DNA from: Apiospora phragmitis
Taxonomy: Eukaryota > Ascomycota > Sordariomycetes > Amphisphaeriales > Apiosporaceae
Length of the DNA: 64,000 nucleotides
Assembly: GCA_038363925.1 (NCBI GenBank)
Contig: JAQQWL010000011.1
Coordinates: 744,001 to 808,000, forward strand
Reading direction: 5' to 3'
Shown here: piece by piece, positions 46,885 through 57,390 of the stretch
Layout: every line of letters begins with the position of its first letter
Numbering within the stretch: position 1 is the stretch's first letter
Program-made: the position numbers and the translations under genes
The notes under the pieces: model-generated
Databases searched by the model: none
What the model saw: only the letters and a program-made list of their open reading frames with translations
What the model was told of the DNA's origin: nothing

Positions 46885-48507
46885 GCTGGCGAAGAAACTC
46901 AGTTTGAAGAATTCCGAAGTGAAGTGAAGGATATTCGAGGTGAGGTATGGCAAGTAAGAGAGTTCGGAGCTGGGGCCGAGCCGCTAGTATAATAGAAGAT
47001 ACCAACGAAATGACGACACAAGGGTGAGTGTCGAAATCGTAGGTTACCTTAGATATAGTTTCGTTGTTAGTGAGGTCTGCCAAGCACTACCGAGCGGCCT
47101 AACCTAGGGATTTGCATGTGGGCGCGGGTACTGGGTTGCCGCATCAGGTCACGGCCAAAATCCCACGAGTCGTATTCGTATTCCAGAAGACACGTTGTTG
47201 CCCAGCACTGGGGGAAATGAGTATAACCCGACGGAGAGTAAGCAGGAAGCTGTCAGGTAATTAAATTGCACTGGATTCGATATTTAACTTGTGACCAGGA
47301 GCAATTGTGGGATCCAATCTTCGTTTTTCGAAAGAAGCAACCGCACATATTGACTGACGTTGGCTAGTGGCAGGTGGGCTTAGAGCTCAGCGATGCACTA
47401 GCTTGACAGTTGAAACTTGGAAGAGCTTACCCCAGAAACCTTCGATTACCCCAAGGTCATGCCCCATTTTCACTAATAAATCGTCATGGCCTTCCACCGA
47501 TGCCTTTATGATGGACCTTTTATTTTTCCTCATGGCCATGTGGCCGACTTTACGTGAACTAGTCAAAACTGTACCAACCATCATGGGATCCAGAGCATCC
47601 TGAACTAGACCCACTTGAAGCTCTCGTCGGCCAGCTTGTATTGGATGTCTTACAAGTACGAGGAAGTTCGGCCGCGGCGTACCTGGAAGCCCACTGACGC
47701 GTATTTATTTCTCCAGGGACGACGTGTTTGGAGTCGCCGGAGAGTCTGATTGGACAATGGCGCAAGAACGGTCCCTTGTCTTCATCCTTTTGCCCCACAT
47801 GTATTCAACTAACAGCATATACTGACGGACTTGTTAGACCCTACTCTCATCAATCGTTCAACCTTCCTTCAGTTGGGAAACGCATTATCCTCAAGATACG
47901 TAATCACCCTCGCCCAAACGCTCAGAGAGATCACGGGTGATTGCCAACAGGGGAAAGACGGGTAGGTCGGTCCATGATCGAAGTCACAGCTCTGCCGCAA
48001 TGCTGGTGAGATTTTAGCGGCGGATACACGAGTCTAGAGGAAGCCGGTCAAGCACAGGATACACGGACTTCTGGAGCTTCATTTTAATTCATGGCTAGTT
48101 AATTCCGAGGGAACAGCCGCCATGGCAGAATAAAGGGGTATCCTGTTGTATCAATCAACCACTTATGTCGAAGCTGGACCAAGTTGAGAACGACCAATGA
48201 ACTCTATCAAACCACGCAAGGCGATGTTATAGCCAAAGCTGCTCGACCGGCGTGCCGGAGACATACTAAAAAGCCGCTCCGGGTGTATACCTACCAACGC
48301 ATCTTGCAAATCAATCAAGATCACCAGTTGCATGCCACTAAAACTTCCCCTAAAACACCCCCCTCACAGATAACATCGCCCCCTTTTGAAGACTCGAAAA
48401 CCATTCAGCCTATGCTGCCAAGCACCTGAGCCAGACCAAACCACCATACCTTCTCTAAAGTACCAAAATCTCCAAGAACAAGCAGTCATTAGTAGAGAGA
48501 AGGAAGC
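46885..48507. other. gene-poor stretch, 1.6 kb, between divergent genes
   Basis: No supported gene. A short minus-strand tail near 47612-47655 reads DIQYKLADESFKWV then stop, with codon bias like real coding sequence, but an in-frame stop sits just before it and no upstream exon could be joined. It may be a gene fragment. Confidence 0.4.
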
Positions 48508-49485
48508 ATGGCAGATCAACAACAACAACCACCATGGACCCCATCAAGACCCCCAACCCCCCAAGCCATGATCCACCGCCTCCCCGATAAGCCGGACTCA
48601 ACGGCCTCCTCAGACCCCAGCAACCCCAGGCGGCCCTCCAAGTACATCGTCCTCATCATGGGCTCCACCGCCGTCGCCGGCAAGGTCCAGATCGCCACCA
48701 CCGTCGCCAAGGCCCTGGCCTGTCCCCTGTACCAGGGCGACAGCCTGCACGAGTCGTCGGCCAAGGCCGCGAGCCTGGGCACTAGTAGCAGCAATAGTGG
48801 CAGTAGTAGTAGTAGAGGCCCCCCGAACGAGCAGCGCTACAGGCGCATGTGGCTGTCCAAGATGACGCGGACGGGCCTCCTGTTCCCCGAGGAGTCGCGG
48901 CCCGCCAACGAAGGGTTCTCAGGGTTCGGCGGTAGCAGTAGCAGCGCTGCGACTACAGGTCGCACTTCATCACCACCATCATCACCGTCGTCGGCTATAA
49001 GTAGCCGTCGCGGCTCCGCTGTTTCCTCGAGCGGCAGCACCTCGGACTGGAGCTCGACGACCGCCGCGATGCAGTACACGAACCACCCGCCGGCGTTTGA
49101 AGCAGAGCCCGACGCCGCGGCGTGCGAGCGCCGGGCCAATCCGGCGCTGATGGTCCTCACGCACCCGCAGCTGGAGCCGTGGCACAAGGCGGCCATCCGG
49201 GCGTCGGTTGGGGAGTACGGGATCGGGGTGGTGTTTGTGCCGTTGTATCATGACTCCCATGAGGAAGAAGAAGAAGAGGAGGAGCATTTGCCGGTGCTGA
49301 AGCCGCTGGACCCCAGAACGATGACGAGTTTCGGATCGTTTGACCAAATCGCAGCTCTGTCTTCGAAACCGGCTGGCCTCAGCTTAGATGAGGAGATTGT
49401 GCTCAGGGTCAACGCCGAGGGGCAGATTGAGGAGTTGATCCGGGAGATTGTCGAGGGGGCGAGGGAGATCATGACTGTTTTCTGA
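48508..49485 (+). CDS. degenerate P-loop, gluconokinase-like fungal protein
   Basis: Single exon, 325 aa, ATG at 48508. After a Pro/Gln-rich start, KYIVLIMGSTAVAGKVQIA (residues 45-63) resembles the phosphate-binding loop of gluconate kinases, and LACPLYQGDSLHESSAKAAS resembles their substrate-side GDDLH segment. The loop is degenerate: five residues rather than four between the Gly pair, and Val instead of Ser/Thr after the Lys. NEQRYRRMWLSKMTRTGLLFPEES follows, then a Ser-rich low-complexity insert (residues ~140-195), then PALMVLTHPQLEPWHKAAIR and a C-terminal helix. Probably a non-catalytic or altered kinase relative. It faces the F-box gene tail to tail. Confidence 0.7.
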   Translation: MADQQQQPPWTPSRPPTPQAMIHRLPDKPDSTASSDPSNPRRPSKYIVLIMGSTAVAGKVQIATTVAKALACPLYQGDSLHESSAKAASLGTSSSNSGSSSSRGPPNEQRYRRMWLSKMTRTGLLFPEESRPANEGFSGFGGSSSSAATTGRTSSPPSSPSSAISSRRGSAVSSSGSTSDWSSTTAAMQYTNHPPAFEAEPDAAACERRANPALMVLTHPQLEPWHKAAIRASVGEYGIGVVFVPLYHDSHEEEEEEEEHLPVLKPLDPRTMTSFGSFDQIAALSSKPAGLSLDEEIVLRVNAEGQIEELIREIVEGAREIMTVF

Positions 49486-50162
49486 GTAAGAAGAAAGACA
49501 GATAGAAGCATGGTCGAAGTTTCACCACAACTGATTGTATAGCAGCCAGTAGTAATCGCAAATAAACACATCAAGATCGTAAACGAATGTAAGTAGTATT
49601 GGTATATGTATATGTATAGACAAAAGAGAGTGAAGTCAATTCATGTAATCATTACAAAATTCGTAAGCGACGTAACTTTTCTCCCAGCCATGTGTGCGTG
49701 TATCGTATCATATCATCATCATGTCCGTTCCGTCCGTCCTTTTCCGTCCCGTTCCGTCGCTCAGGAAATCCTGTCTTTGGGTATGTAGTAGTGGTTGTTC
49801 GTTCATGGTATCATAAAAGTAAAAAGATGAAGAAGAAAAATAAAAGCATCCATCGTGAAAAAATCATCACCAGTTCCGTACCGTTGTATCGCCTCGCTTG
49901 TATCCATCCCCGTATGTGTACATTCCAGGGGGTATGTAGGAGAAAAAAATCAAAATCAAATCAGCCCCGGCTAAACAAGATTGGTACATCCATACTCCGA
50001 ACATCTGTTAACGTACTGACGACCGACGCGTTATTGTTGTTATTCCTCGCGCCGCCGCCGAATCGGAACCGCATGGCGGCCGCAGCGCCCGCCATGCTAT
50101 CCTTGCGAGACAGTTTCCTTCCCAAAGGACTACTGCCATTGCTGTTGCTGTTATCCATATAA
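49486..50162. other. intergenic, convergent 3' region
   Basis: 677 bp of AT- and purine-rich 3' flanks between converging genes. No gene seen. Confidence 0.5.
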
Positions 50163-52742
50163 TTATTGTTGTTGTTGGTGTAGGCGCCGCTGGAGAGGGA
50201 AGTGCTCCGACAGCTTGCTCAGCACCGTCGCCTTCGCCTTGCGGAGCATCGACGTCCGCAGCGCCGGGTCCTCGGCGATGCGGCGCTGCGCCTCCTCGGC
50301 CTCGATGTCGCGCTGGACCGCGGTGATCTCGGAGCAGGGCTCGAAGGTCGCCGCGCCTCCCAGGGGGTTGTAGACGGTGGGCTGCAGGAGCAGGGCGGGC
50401 ATCGAGGGCTTGGTGTCGAGGATGGGGGCCGAGATGGTCATCTTCTCCACACCGTTGTTGTTCTTGTTATGGTTGTTGTTACTATACTTGTCATTTGCCT
50501 CTTCCTCCGCAAGTTCTTCCTGGAGGTGCTCGTAGTGGTGGTGGCAGCTGTTGAGCAGCGACGACAGCTCCCGCGTTCTGACGAAGCTGCCGCTGCCGCT
50601 GCCGTTGCTGCTGCCGCGCTCGTTCGGGTCGTAGCCGTAGTAGCCACTGCCACTGCCGCCGCCGCCATAGTAAGTCACAGGCGTCACGGGCCGGAAGTAG
50701 TCGTCCGACGTAGCGGACGCGGAGTCGTCAATGGGCGACCGGCTCAGCTCGGGCACCGCGGCGATCTCGCCGAAGAGGAGAGAGGCAGTAGGCGAGGTCA
50801 CGCTACCGCCGCCGCGGCTGCTCAGGCCACGGCGGGACATGGGGGGCCGGGGCGAGGACAAGGAGGGCGGCGTGCTGAGGCTGCGGTCGAGCTCGCCGAA
50901 GAGGCGCCGCGGGGTGTTGCTGTTGCTGTTGCTGTTGTTGCTCATGCGCGACGGGGTGCGGTCCAGTTCGCCGAACAGCGGCGAGCGCAAAACGTAGTGC
51001 GCCGGCTTGGGCGGCAGCGTGACGGGCGGGCGGAAAGCAGCGGGCTCCGGCACGGGCGGCGATGCTTGTCGCGCTTGTTGTTCTTCGGGGAAGCTGTCCT
51101 CCGACTTCTGTTGTCGACGGTGGAAGTGGAAAGGAGACGACTTGTTGGACTGGGGCTGGGGCTGGGGCTGGTAACAGTCCTCTTGCTCCGTGGTGGTGTT
51201 TCCGTCATGGTTGTGCTGCTTTCTTCTCTTGCGGCGCTTGGTGACGCGTCGCGTCTTGAGCTTGGTCGCGGGCAGCAAGCTAGCCTGCCTGGCTGCTTCG
51301 AGGTCCGAATCGAGGTCGAGGGCTGCGCCTCCCGACTCGTTATCGTCGAACTCTCCGTTGACCCATCGCTGCGCATACTCGGCGCCCAGATCCTCATCCT
51401 CATCCGCGCCGCCATTCAGGTCGATGTTGAACAGCTCCTCGGACACGGCCGCCACAGCGGCCGACTGCGCGCTGAACTCCTCCTGGAGCCCAGGCGTCGC
51501 GGCGGCCTCGGGGGACGAAGACGGCGGCGGAATGCCGCTAGCGCCCGCGACATCGGTGATGGAGCCGGTGGACTGGCGGACCCAGTGGTCGCTGCGCGAG
51601 GCGTGGTCCATGAGGGGCGCGAGCGCGTCGTCCCAGCTGCCGCCGTGGATGAGCACGACATTATCAAAATCGAACTCGCGCACGCAGCGCTGGTGGTTGG
51701 CGACGAGCTCGGCGACCTGGGGCGCGCTCATGGTGGCGTTGCGGACCGAGAGGTAGCGCAGGCGGCGGAAGCGGATGGGCCGGCGCTGCGGGGGCGGCGG
51801 CAGCGGGCTCATGGGGCTCGTGACCTCATTAAACAGCTTCTGCGAGCTGCGCGGCGGCGCGAACAGCGGGTCCGCCGCCAGCGAGACGGGGCACGGCCCT
51901 TTGCGCCCCAGCCAGGTGAAGCTGAACTTCTCGACGCTGTCGGCGAAGTTGCGCACGTAGTCGTCGATCATCTTGAGGTGGTCGAGCCCGGGCGAGGGCC
52001 CGTAGAAGTCCCAGGCCTCGACCGAGATCTGCAGCTTGCGGATCTGCTGCCACCGGCGGCCCGCCGACGGCGTGCAGCCGAAGCCGGGCACGTGGCGCAG
52101 GTAGTTGAAGGCCGACGGGTGGACCGCCGAGAGGGACAGCTTGACGAGCTTCAGCAGGGGCGCCCGCTCGAGCGAGATGCGCAGGCTGATGAGGGCGTAG
52201 TCGACAATGTCGCGGCGGTACCGCTCCGTGGCGTTCTGGCCTGGTGTCTTGATGGTCAGGTGTCTCATGTTGGGCACATGTTTCATGGCGTTGATGAACG
52301 AGGGAACGTTCGAGGCCGCGTGGAACAGGGGCGGGTACTGCTGGGTGAGGATTTCGCCTAGTCCCGTGTTGGCGAACTTGGGCCTGGACAGCACCGACGC
52401 CATGGAGGTGTGAGGGGTATATAAGAAGCTGATCTCCTGCCCACTTTCCGGGTGGATGAGAGGAGGGAGGAAGGTGGCATCTGAGTGAGGGAAGTAGAAA
52501 GTCAGGTGCTCAATATGGTGGCCGATACGGGACAAGGCCTGGACTCGGGACTGTCGCGTAAAGGTGCTGGCCGTGAAGGTCAGGTTGGTTCGTAGGAATA
52601 GCCGTTTGGTAACGAGGTTGCAGCATGCCGAGGATGCCAGTCGGACATTGCAGATGTCCTCCTTGGAAAGAACTTCGAAGAGCTTCTCGCGGATCCTGTC
52701 CTGTTGCCACAGGCAGTAGAATGCTTGTGGAGTGGTCGCCAT
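50163..52742 (-). CDS. F-box domain protein with LRR-like region
   Basis: Single minus-strand exon from ATG 52742, 859 aa, no breaks. The N-terminal F-box (about residues 8-55) reads QDRIREKLFEVLSKEDICN, then RLASSACCNLVTKRLF. A conserved LRR-like helical region follows (SRIGHHIEHLTFYFPH, SFINAMKHVPNMRHLTI, RKLQISVEAWDFYGPSPG, LRYLSVRNATMSA). The C-terminal half is low complexity: Ser/Pro/Asn-rich with basic patches (TKRRKRRK) and Gln/Asn runs. F-box proteins bridge Skp1-cullin-1 ubiquitin ligases to substrates; the substrate is unknown. Codons before 52742 are open for 25 more positions but lack an ATG. A 719-codon antisense frame across it is a GC-bias shadow. Confidence 0.88.
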   Translation of the reverse strand: MATTPQAFYCLWQQDRIREKLFEVLSKEDICNVRLASSACCNLVTKRLFLRTNLTFTASTFTRQSRVQALSRIGHHIEHLTFYFPHSDATFLPPLIHPESGQEISFLYTPHTSMASVLSRPKFANTGLGEILTQQYPPLFHAASNVPSFINAMKHVPNMRHLTIKTPGQNATERYRRDIVDYALISLRISLERAPLLKLVKLSLSAVHPSAFNYLRHVPGFGCTPSAGRRWQQIRKLQISVEAWDFYGPSPGLDHLKMIDDYVRNFADSVEKFSFTWLGRKGPCPVSLAADPLFAPPRSSQKLFNEVTSPMSPLPPPPQRRPIRFRRLRYLSVRNATMSAPQVAELVANHQRCVREFDFDNVVLIHGGSWDDALAPLMDHASRSDHWVRQSTGSITDVAGASGIPPPSSSPEAAATPGLQEEFSAQSAAVAAVSEELFNIDLNGGADEDEDLGAEYAQRWVNGEFDDNESGGAALDLDSDLEAARQASLLPATKLKTRRVTKRRKRRKQHNHDGNTTTEQEDCYQPQPQPQSNKSSPFHFHRRQQKSEDSFPEEQQARQASPPVPEPAAFRPPVTLPPKPAHYVLRSPLFGELDRTPSRMSNNSNSNSNTPRRLFGELDRSLSTPPSLSSPRPPMSRRGLSSRGGGSVTSPTASLLFGEIAAVPELSRSPIDDSASATSDDYFRPVTPVTYYGGGGSGSGYYGYDPNERGSSNGSGSGSFVRTRELSSLLNSCHHHYEHLQEELAEEEANDKYSNNNHNKNNNGVEKMTISAPILDTKPSMPALLLQPTVYNPLGGAATFEPCSEITAVQRDIEAEEAQRRIAEDPALRTSMLRKAKATVLSKLSEHFPLQRRLHQQQQ

Positions 52743-55476
52743 AACAGTCGCATGTCGTAATGGCTGATGTTTGCTGGTACTATATCTGACGTGAGAGCCA
52801 CCTTGACTATCACGCACACACTAATACTGGGTTGGGGGGGAGATATCGAGTATAATACTCGATGAATAGTAAGATAGAAGACACGAGTGCCCGAGTGAGA
52901 CCTGCTAAGTCTCGATAAGTAAAGATAATACACGACGCTGAATTTCGACCGACTATATTATTCCAAAACCCCAAGAGCCTCAACGTATTCGGCGGGAGCT
53001 TATGTGAGGTTATTCGCAGTTCATGCGCATGCGTAAGACCTGCAGTAGAAGCTCTCCAGCAGAAGACAATGGGATTGAGTTAGAACTCGATTATAATCAT
53101 GATGCCAAAGAAACAAGGCCCCCGAAGAGGCCTTGTCGAGCCTGTTATAGCCATCCACGTCTCCAGCAGCCCCTACCAGTGGCCCTGCCACCCACCTTCC
53201 GCGCCCATGGTAGGGGTTTACCGTGGATCGTCGCTCAACATCAGAAATGCGCGGTGGGTTAGGTTTGGTTGGTGAGTGAGTCACCTCGAGCCATATTGGA
53301 GCCCTCGCTAGAGCACTATAGTCCTACTATATTTTTTGGAGCTACTGCAAGTTGCCATGCTTAGGAGGGGACTGGATCGAGAAAGCCGCCCAAAGAGGAT
53401 AGCAAACCACGAGCGCGACGGCGGAGACGGAGCGCGATGGGCGCGATGACTGGCCACTCCCGAGACCGCCTGCATGGCACTTATGCAAGCCCAGCAGCGG
53501 AGTGGTCTCATGGCTCCTGGCCTCTGGACCAGTAGAAGGAAACGAAACACTGACAGGCTGAGGAACAAGCGCTGTCTGCACTCACCCGAGCCAGACTAGT
53601 CCTCCCAAATGCGGGGACCGGCTTTCTGCATAGCCAAGACCCTGGGACCAGCGGGCCAATCAGACAAAACCGGGAGGCTGAGCGTGTCCATGCGTGGCGC
53701 AACTGTCGCGTTTGTTTCGTGCTCAGCTCGTGTGCTGTGACTCACCAAAGTCTGGATAGCATATAAAGTTCTTAAGCGCACCCGCGAACTACATCCTCTG
53801 GGTCTTTGGGCTTCGTTTATGGGTTAGGGAAGATCCCGAAGACCAGCATGGTCGGGAAAAAGAGGAGCGACGTCATGGGTATCCTATCCACTTCCCGTGA
53901 CTCCCAACGTGTTGGCAGCATATGGACCTTGTCAAAACGATGAAAATTTTTGCAAATGTATGGCGGTCAATTGCGCAAGGAGTCATTGAGTCGCAAGGTG
54001 TGTTGGCAGCGCGGGCTGGGAATTTCGACGTCGAATCGCGAATATTCCGCGTTGTGCGTGGCGCGAAAAGACTCGTCCAGAGACGAGACCGCCACGAAAA
54101 ATTTGAAGCGGCGGGCGGTGCAGTGCGCGCGGGAGCGTCACGTACATGCAACACCACTACGTTACGTCGTTGAGGCTGCAGCTCGAAACGTCCGAAAGAA
54201 TTGAGGTCATCGACCGGCTCAATGGTCCAGAGTCCAGACTTTTTGGACTTTTCGGACTTTTTGCTATCCACCCATCCCATCTGCGTGGGAGTGGGAGAGC
54301 GTGGAAGAGGGGCCCGAATAGGAGTTGCAGTAGCGCAACTCCATGACTTGGGCGAATCAGCACTCAACAGTTTCTTGCCACTCTGCATACACAACTGCCC
54401 TGCTGCATTAGTCTTTGAGCAACAGACCTAGTTGCTATTGGGGTGATTGGAGAGTAATTGTCAAAGCCTCGTTTCTTGCAACGTTTCTCAACCACTCGTG
54501 CTGACGGCAAGGGGGTTCGATTATTCGCTTTCCCCAGCGCCCACTTCCCCGTATTGCCCATGCAGGTCTCATAGCTCCATCGTAGTGTGGCTGGCACCTT
54601 CGCAGACAGCGACGTCGGGAATATGTATATCGACGTGTTTCGCCAATTGACCACATGGCAGTGCTTTGCCTTCCAGTCCTCTCGGCGGCAGCATTGTCTA
54701 CTCGACCCTCTGATACAGGCAGAGTGCAGGAGACTCGCTGTCCCTACCCTCGTGCTCACCCTGCACGAGGCCGGTTGGTGGCTATCTCTTATCTGCAAGA
54801 GCATCATTCCGTGTATGGAGTTGAGGTGACTGACCCGCAACGGCAATGCAAAGATACGTAGCACCACCATCGAGCATATGTAGCCAGAAGTGCTTCCGAA
54901 TCCGGTACCGCTGACCACTTCCACTGGTTCCCATTGGCGTCGCGATCGTCGAGGCTCAAGAATCTGGGGGCTGAGGGGTGTGCTCTGTCTGCACGGGCAA
55001 CGCAATAACCACTCCAAGATCGTCCTCCGATGCATGCGGCCCCAGTAGAGCATATTTTATCCGCAGATACATACTATCATGGCCTCATATGATCAACAAC
55101 GTGTTCGTCTGTTCATGGGTATAGTCGAGAGCAGGATGTACGCAGGGAAAGACCAACCGACCCCTCTCCCGGGGCTGCAGTGGCTTATATCCTTGACATA
55201 TCGATCTCGCCAATCACAGACGCCGTAAGGTTTGAGGGATTTCACAGAGAAGAAGGCGCAGCTCTGCCGATACATGGTGACGTTTATGCATACATATTGG
55301 CGAAAAAGCACGAGAGTGTTCGTGCGGAACCAACTACAACCCCAAGCGTGGGGTGCTGGGAATCTGTCTGAAACATGCCAAGACGTTGTTCGACCAAAAA
55401 GAATGCTGCTGGTAAAGCACCCATCACCCATCTCGGTACTCCGTACCGTCTGGTTTGATACGAGGGCATCCCCCAG

Positions 55477-55512
<36 letters not shown>

Positions 55513-57390
55513 GTTGCGCTTTCCCGGGATTCTGGGTTGTGAGGAAGCCACGCATGAAACCAAACGAGTGGTTGCTCTTTTCTTCTTTGCTTCTTTTCGG
55601 GCAGCACCGAAGCATTACAGAACAAACTGCCCCTTCTCTTCGAATCATGGAAGCTAATGATAGATAGAGACATGTGTACTTCGATTTCCATTTCTGCATT
55701 TCTGTATTTCACACCTATTTATCTTCGCGCGCTTTACACTCGATGCATGCATCACGACAGAAAGCAAATCCATGTGGTGGGAGGCCACTAATAACAGTAA
55801 CTATGGCGCTGAAGTTGGTTTGAGCTCACTATCGGAGGCCTGTTCTGGGCTGCTGCCGACAAACCGACAAACACCAAGACACGTCCAGACTGCCAGACTG
55901 CCAGGCAATCTGAACAAACACATGAACACACGAGACGATAGACGACCCTTGCAGCTCCCGTTTTCTGATTGATAACATTATGGATCCTCTTTCCGCATGA
56001 AACGGCCGTCCCCCCAGCAGTCAATCTTGGAAGGCCTGGCTCGCTATCCCCTACGCCTAGCCCGAAAGCCACAATGGGACCGGTGTCCGGCCTATAATCG
56101 CTCCCATTCAAGAATTGCCCGAGTGGGCATTCGGGCAGGCCTCTGATTTGCCGGACCCGTCGGGACATGAGGCCAATCTGCCAATGTGCCACTTCCATCA
56201 GGAAAAGGCCATCGGACAATTTCTTGCACAACCTAAGCAATGGTCAGAACCTGGCCCCCTCCCCGGCAGCCCGTGGTTTGTCCCACCAATGTCCACCGGC
56301 GAAGATCCACGCATGAATGATCCCCTTCCTCAACCCAAATTTCGTTTCTCATGCCTTAACATGGCTACCAAAAAGACCTGTTCGATCTCCCTCGGCGATC
56401 ATGAGCAAACGCTGCTGAGACCGGTTATGACACCACCATTATCGTCCAGGTTGGCCTTCTGACAGCCCGTGATCAGCTATCGATCTTGTCATGTACACGG
56501 ATACAAAAGCTAGTTGGCGTTGATCAATCTGGTCTTGCATGCTGTCATCATCGCCCAGGAATTTTACCTTTACGGTATGATAACCGACTGAGACGAGACA
56601 TCTGCGGGCTGGCAGATTGGCACCATTGGGCTAGCCGTACCAACCAAGCGAGTGGCGTGGATGCGACTACATACCAACATCATGTTGTCTCTGACCACTA
56701 CCTGCTCCTCCCTTTTCTGCACAAACAAGCAACGAGCATAGCAGCAGGTTTTGCAGTAAAAGAAAAGGCATCCAACATACTGTTTAGCGCTCCGCTTCGG
56801 GAATGAAATGAGCAAGGTAACGTCTTGGCGAGAAAGCTGCTTCATCCGCGAAGAAGTGGTGCAGCACGCAAGGCAGAAGTGGGAGAATACGGTTTTGTCT
56901 TATTGAAACTATAGCTCTTATTGGCCCCCGCCCCGGCTGCGGCTAAGGGCGCAGCAGTAGGGGGTCCTGGTTAAGCATGACACACGACCAGGGCCATCCC
57001 AGGAACCACCTTAGCCCGCCGAAGCCCCAAACCGCTTGCTTCTGCGCAGCATGGTCCCAAACGGGGGTCCTTTCGTCTCAGATTTGTTAGGCATATCTTA
57101 GACCATACAAGACGGGCCACCACCCGCTGCCTGGGATAGTTTCTGGTTTTTTGGGTCTGATCTTCTTTTTGGCTCTACACCGTGGATTTGGACGATCCGG
57201 CGGGTTTACCGCATTTACCAGTTCTTTACACATTCGTTTCGGTCTGTCTGACCTGACCATTCACTCGCTTCCAATCATTCATTCGTTCCTTACCTTCGTC
57301 CGCTCATTCGGTCCCAAAGACCACTCACATTATTAGTCGCTCTTCCATGTCTTTAGTAGTTGTTGAGTCATCTCTTATCTTGACCTCGGA
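52743..57390. other. gene-poor stretch, 4.6 kb, between divergent genes
   Basis: No frame with credible bias, start and family resemblance. Normal composition, no RIP. It carries the upstream regions of the F-box gene and of the DUF6536 gene. An (AG)n microsatellite lies at 55481-55509. The segment before 57391 is T/C-rich with CATTCATTCG-like repeats, typical of a fungal 5' UTR. Confidence 0.5.
55481..55509. repeat. (AG)n microsatellite
   Basis: About 14.5 uninterrupted AG units. Confidence 0.95.

Noticed and set aside
50202..52361. 719-codon antisense ORF across the F-box gene
   Set aside because: Arg/Gly/Ala-rich translation with no domain, caused by GC3 bias of the sense frame; the sense protein has a clear F-box.
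53873..55563. Several 140-230 codon minus-strand ORFs in the gene-poor region
   Set aside because: No codon bias, no domain, no matching splice sites; one owes its length to the (AG)n repeat translating as SLSLSL.
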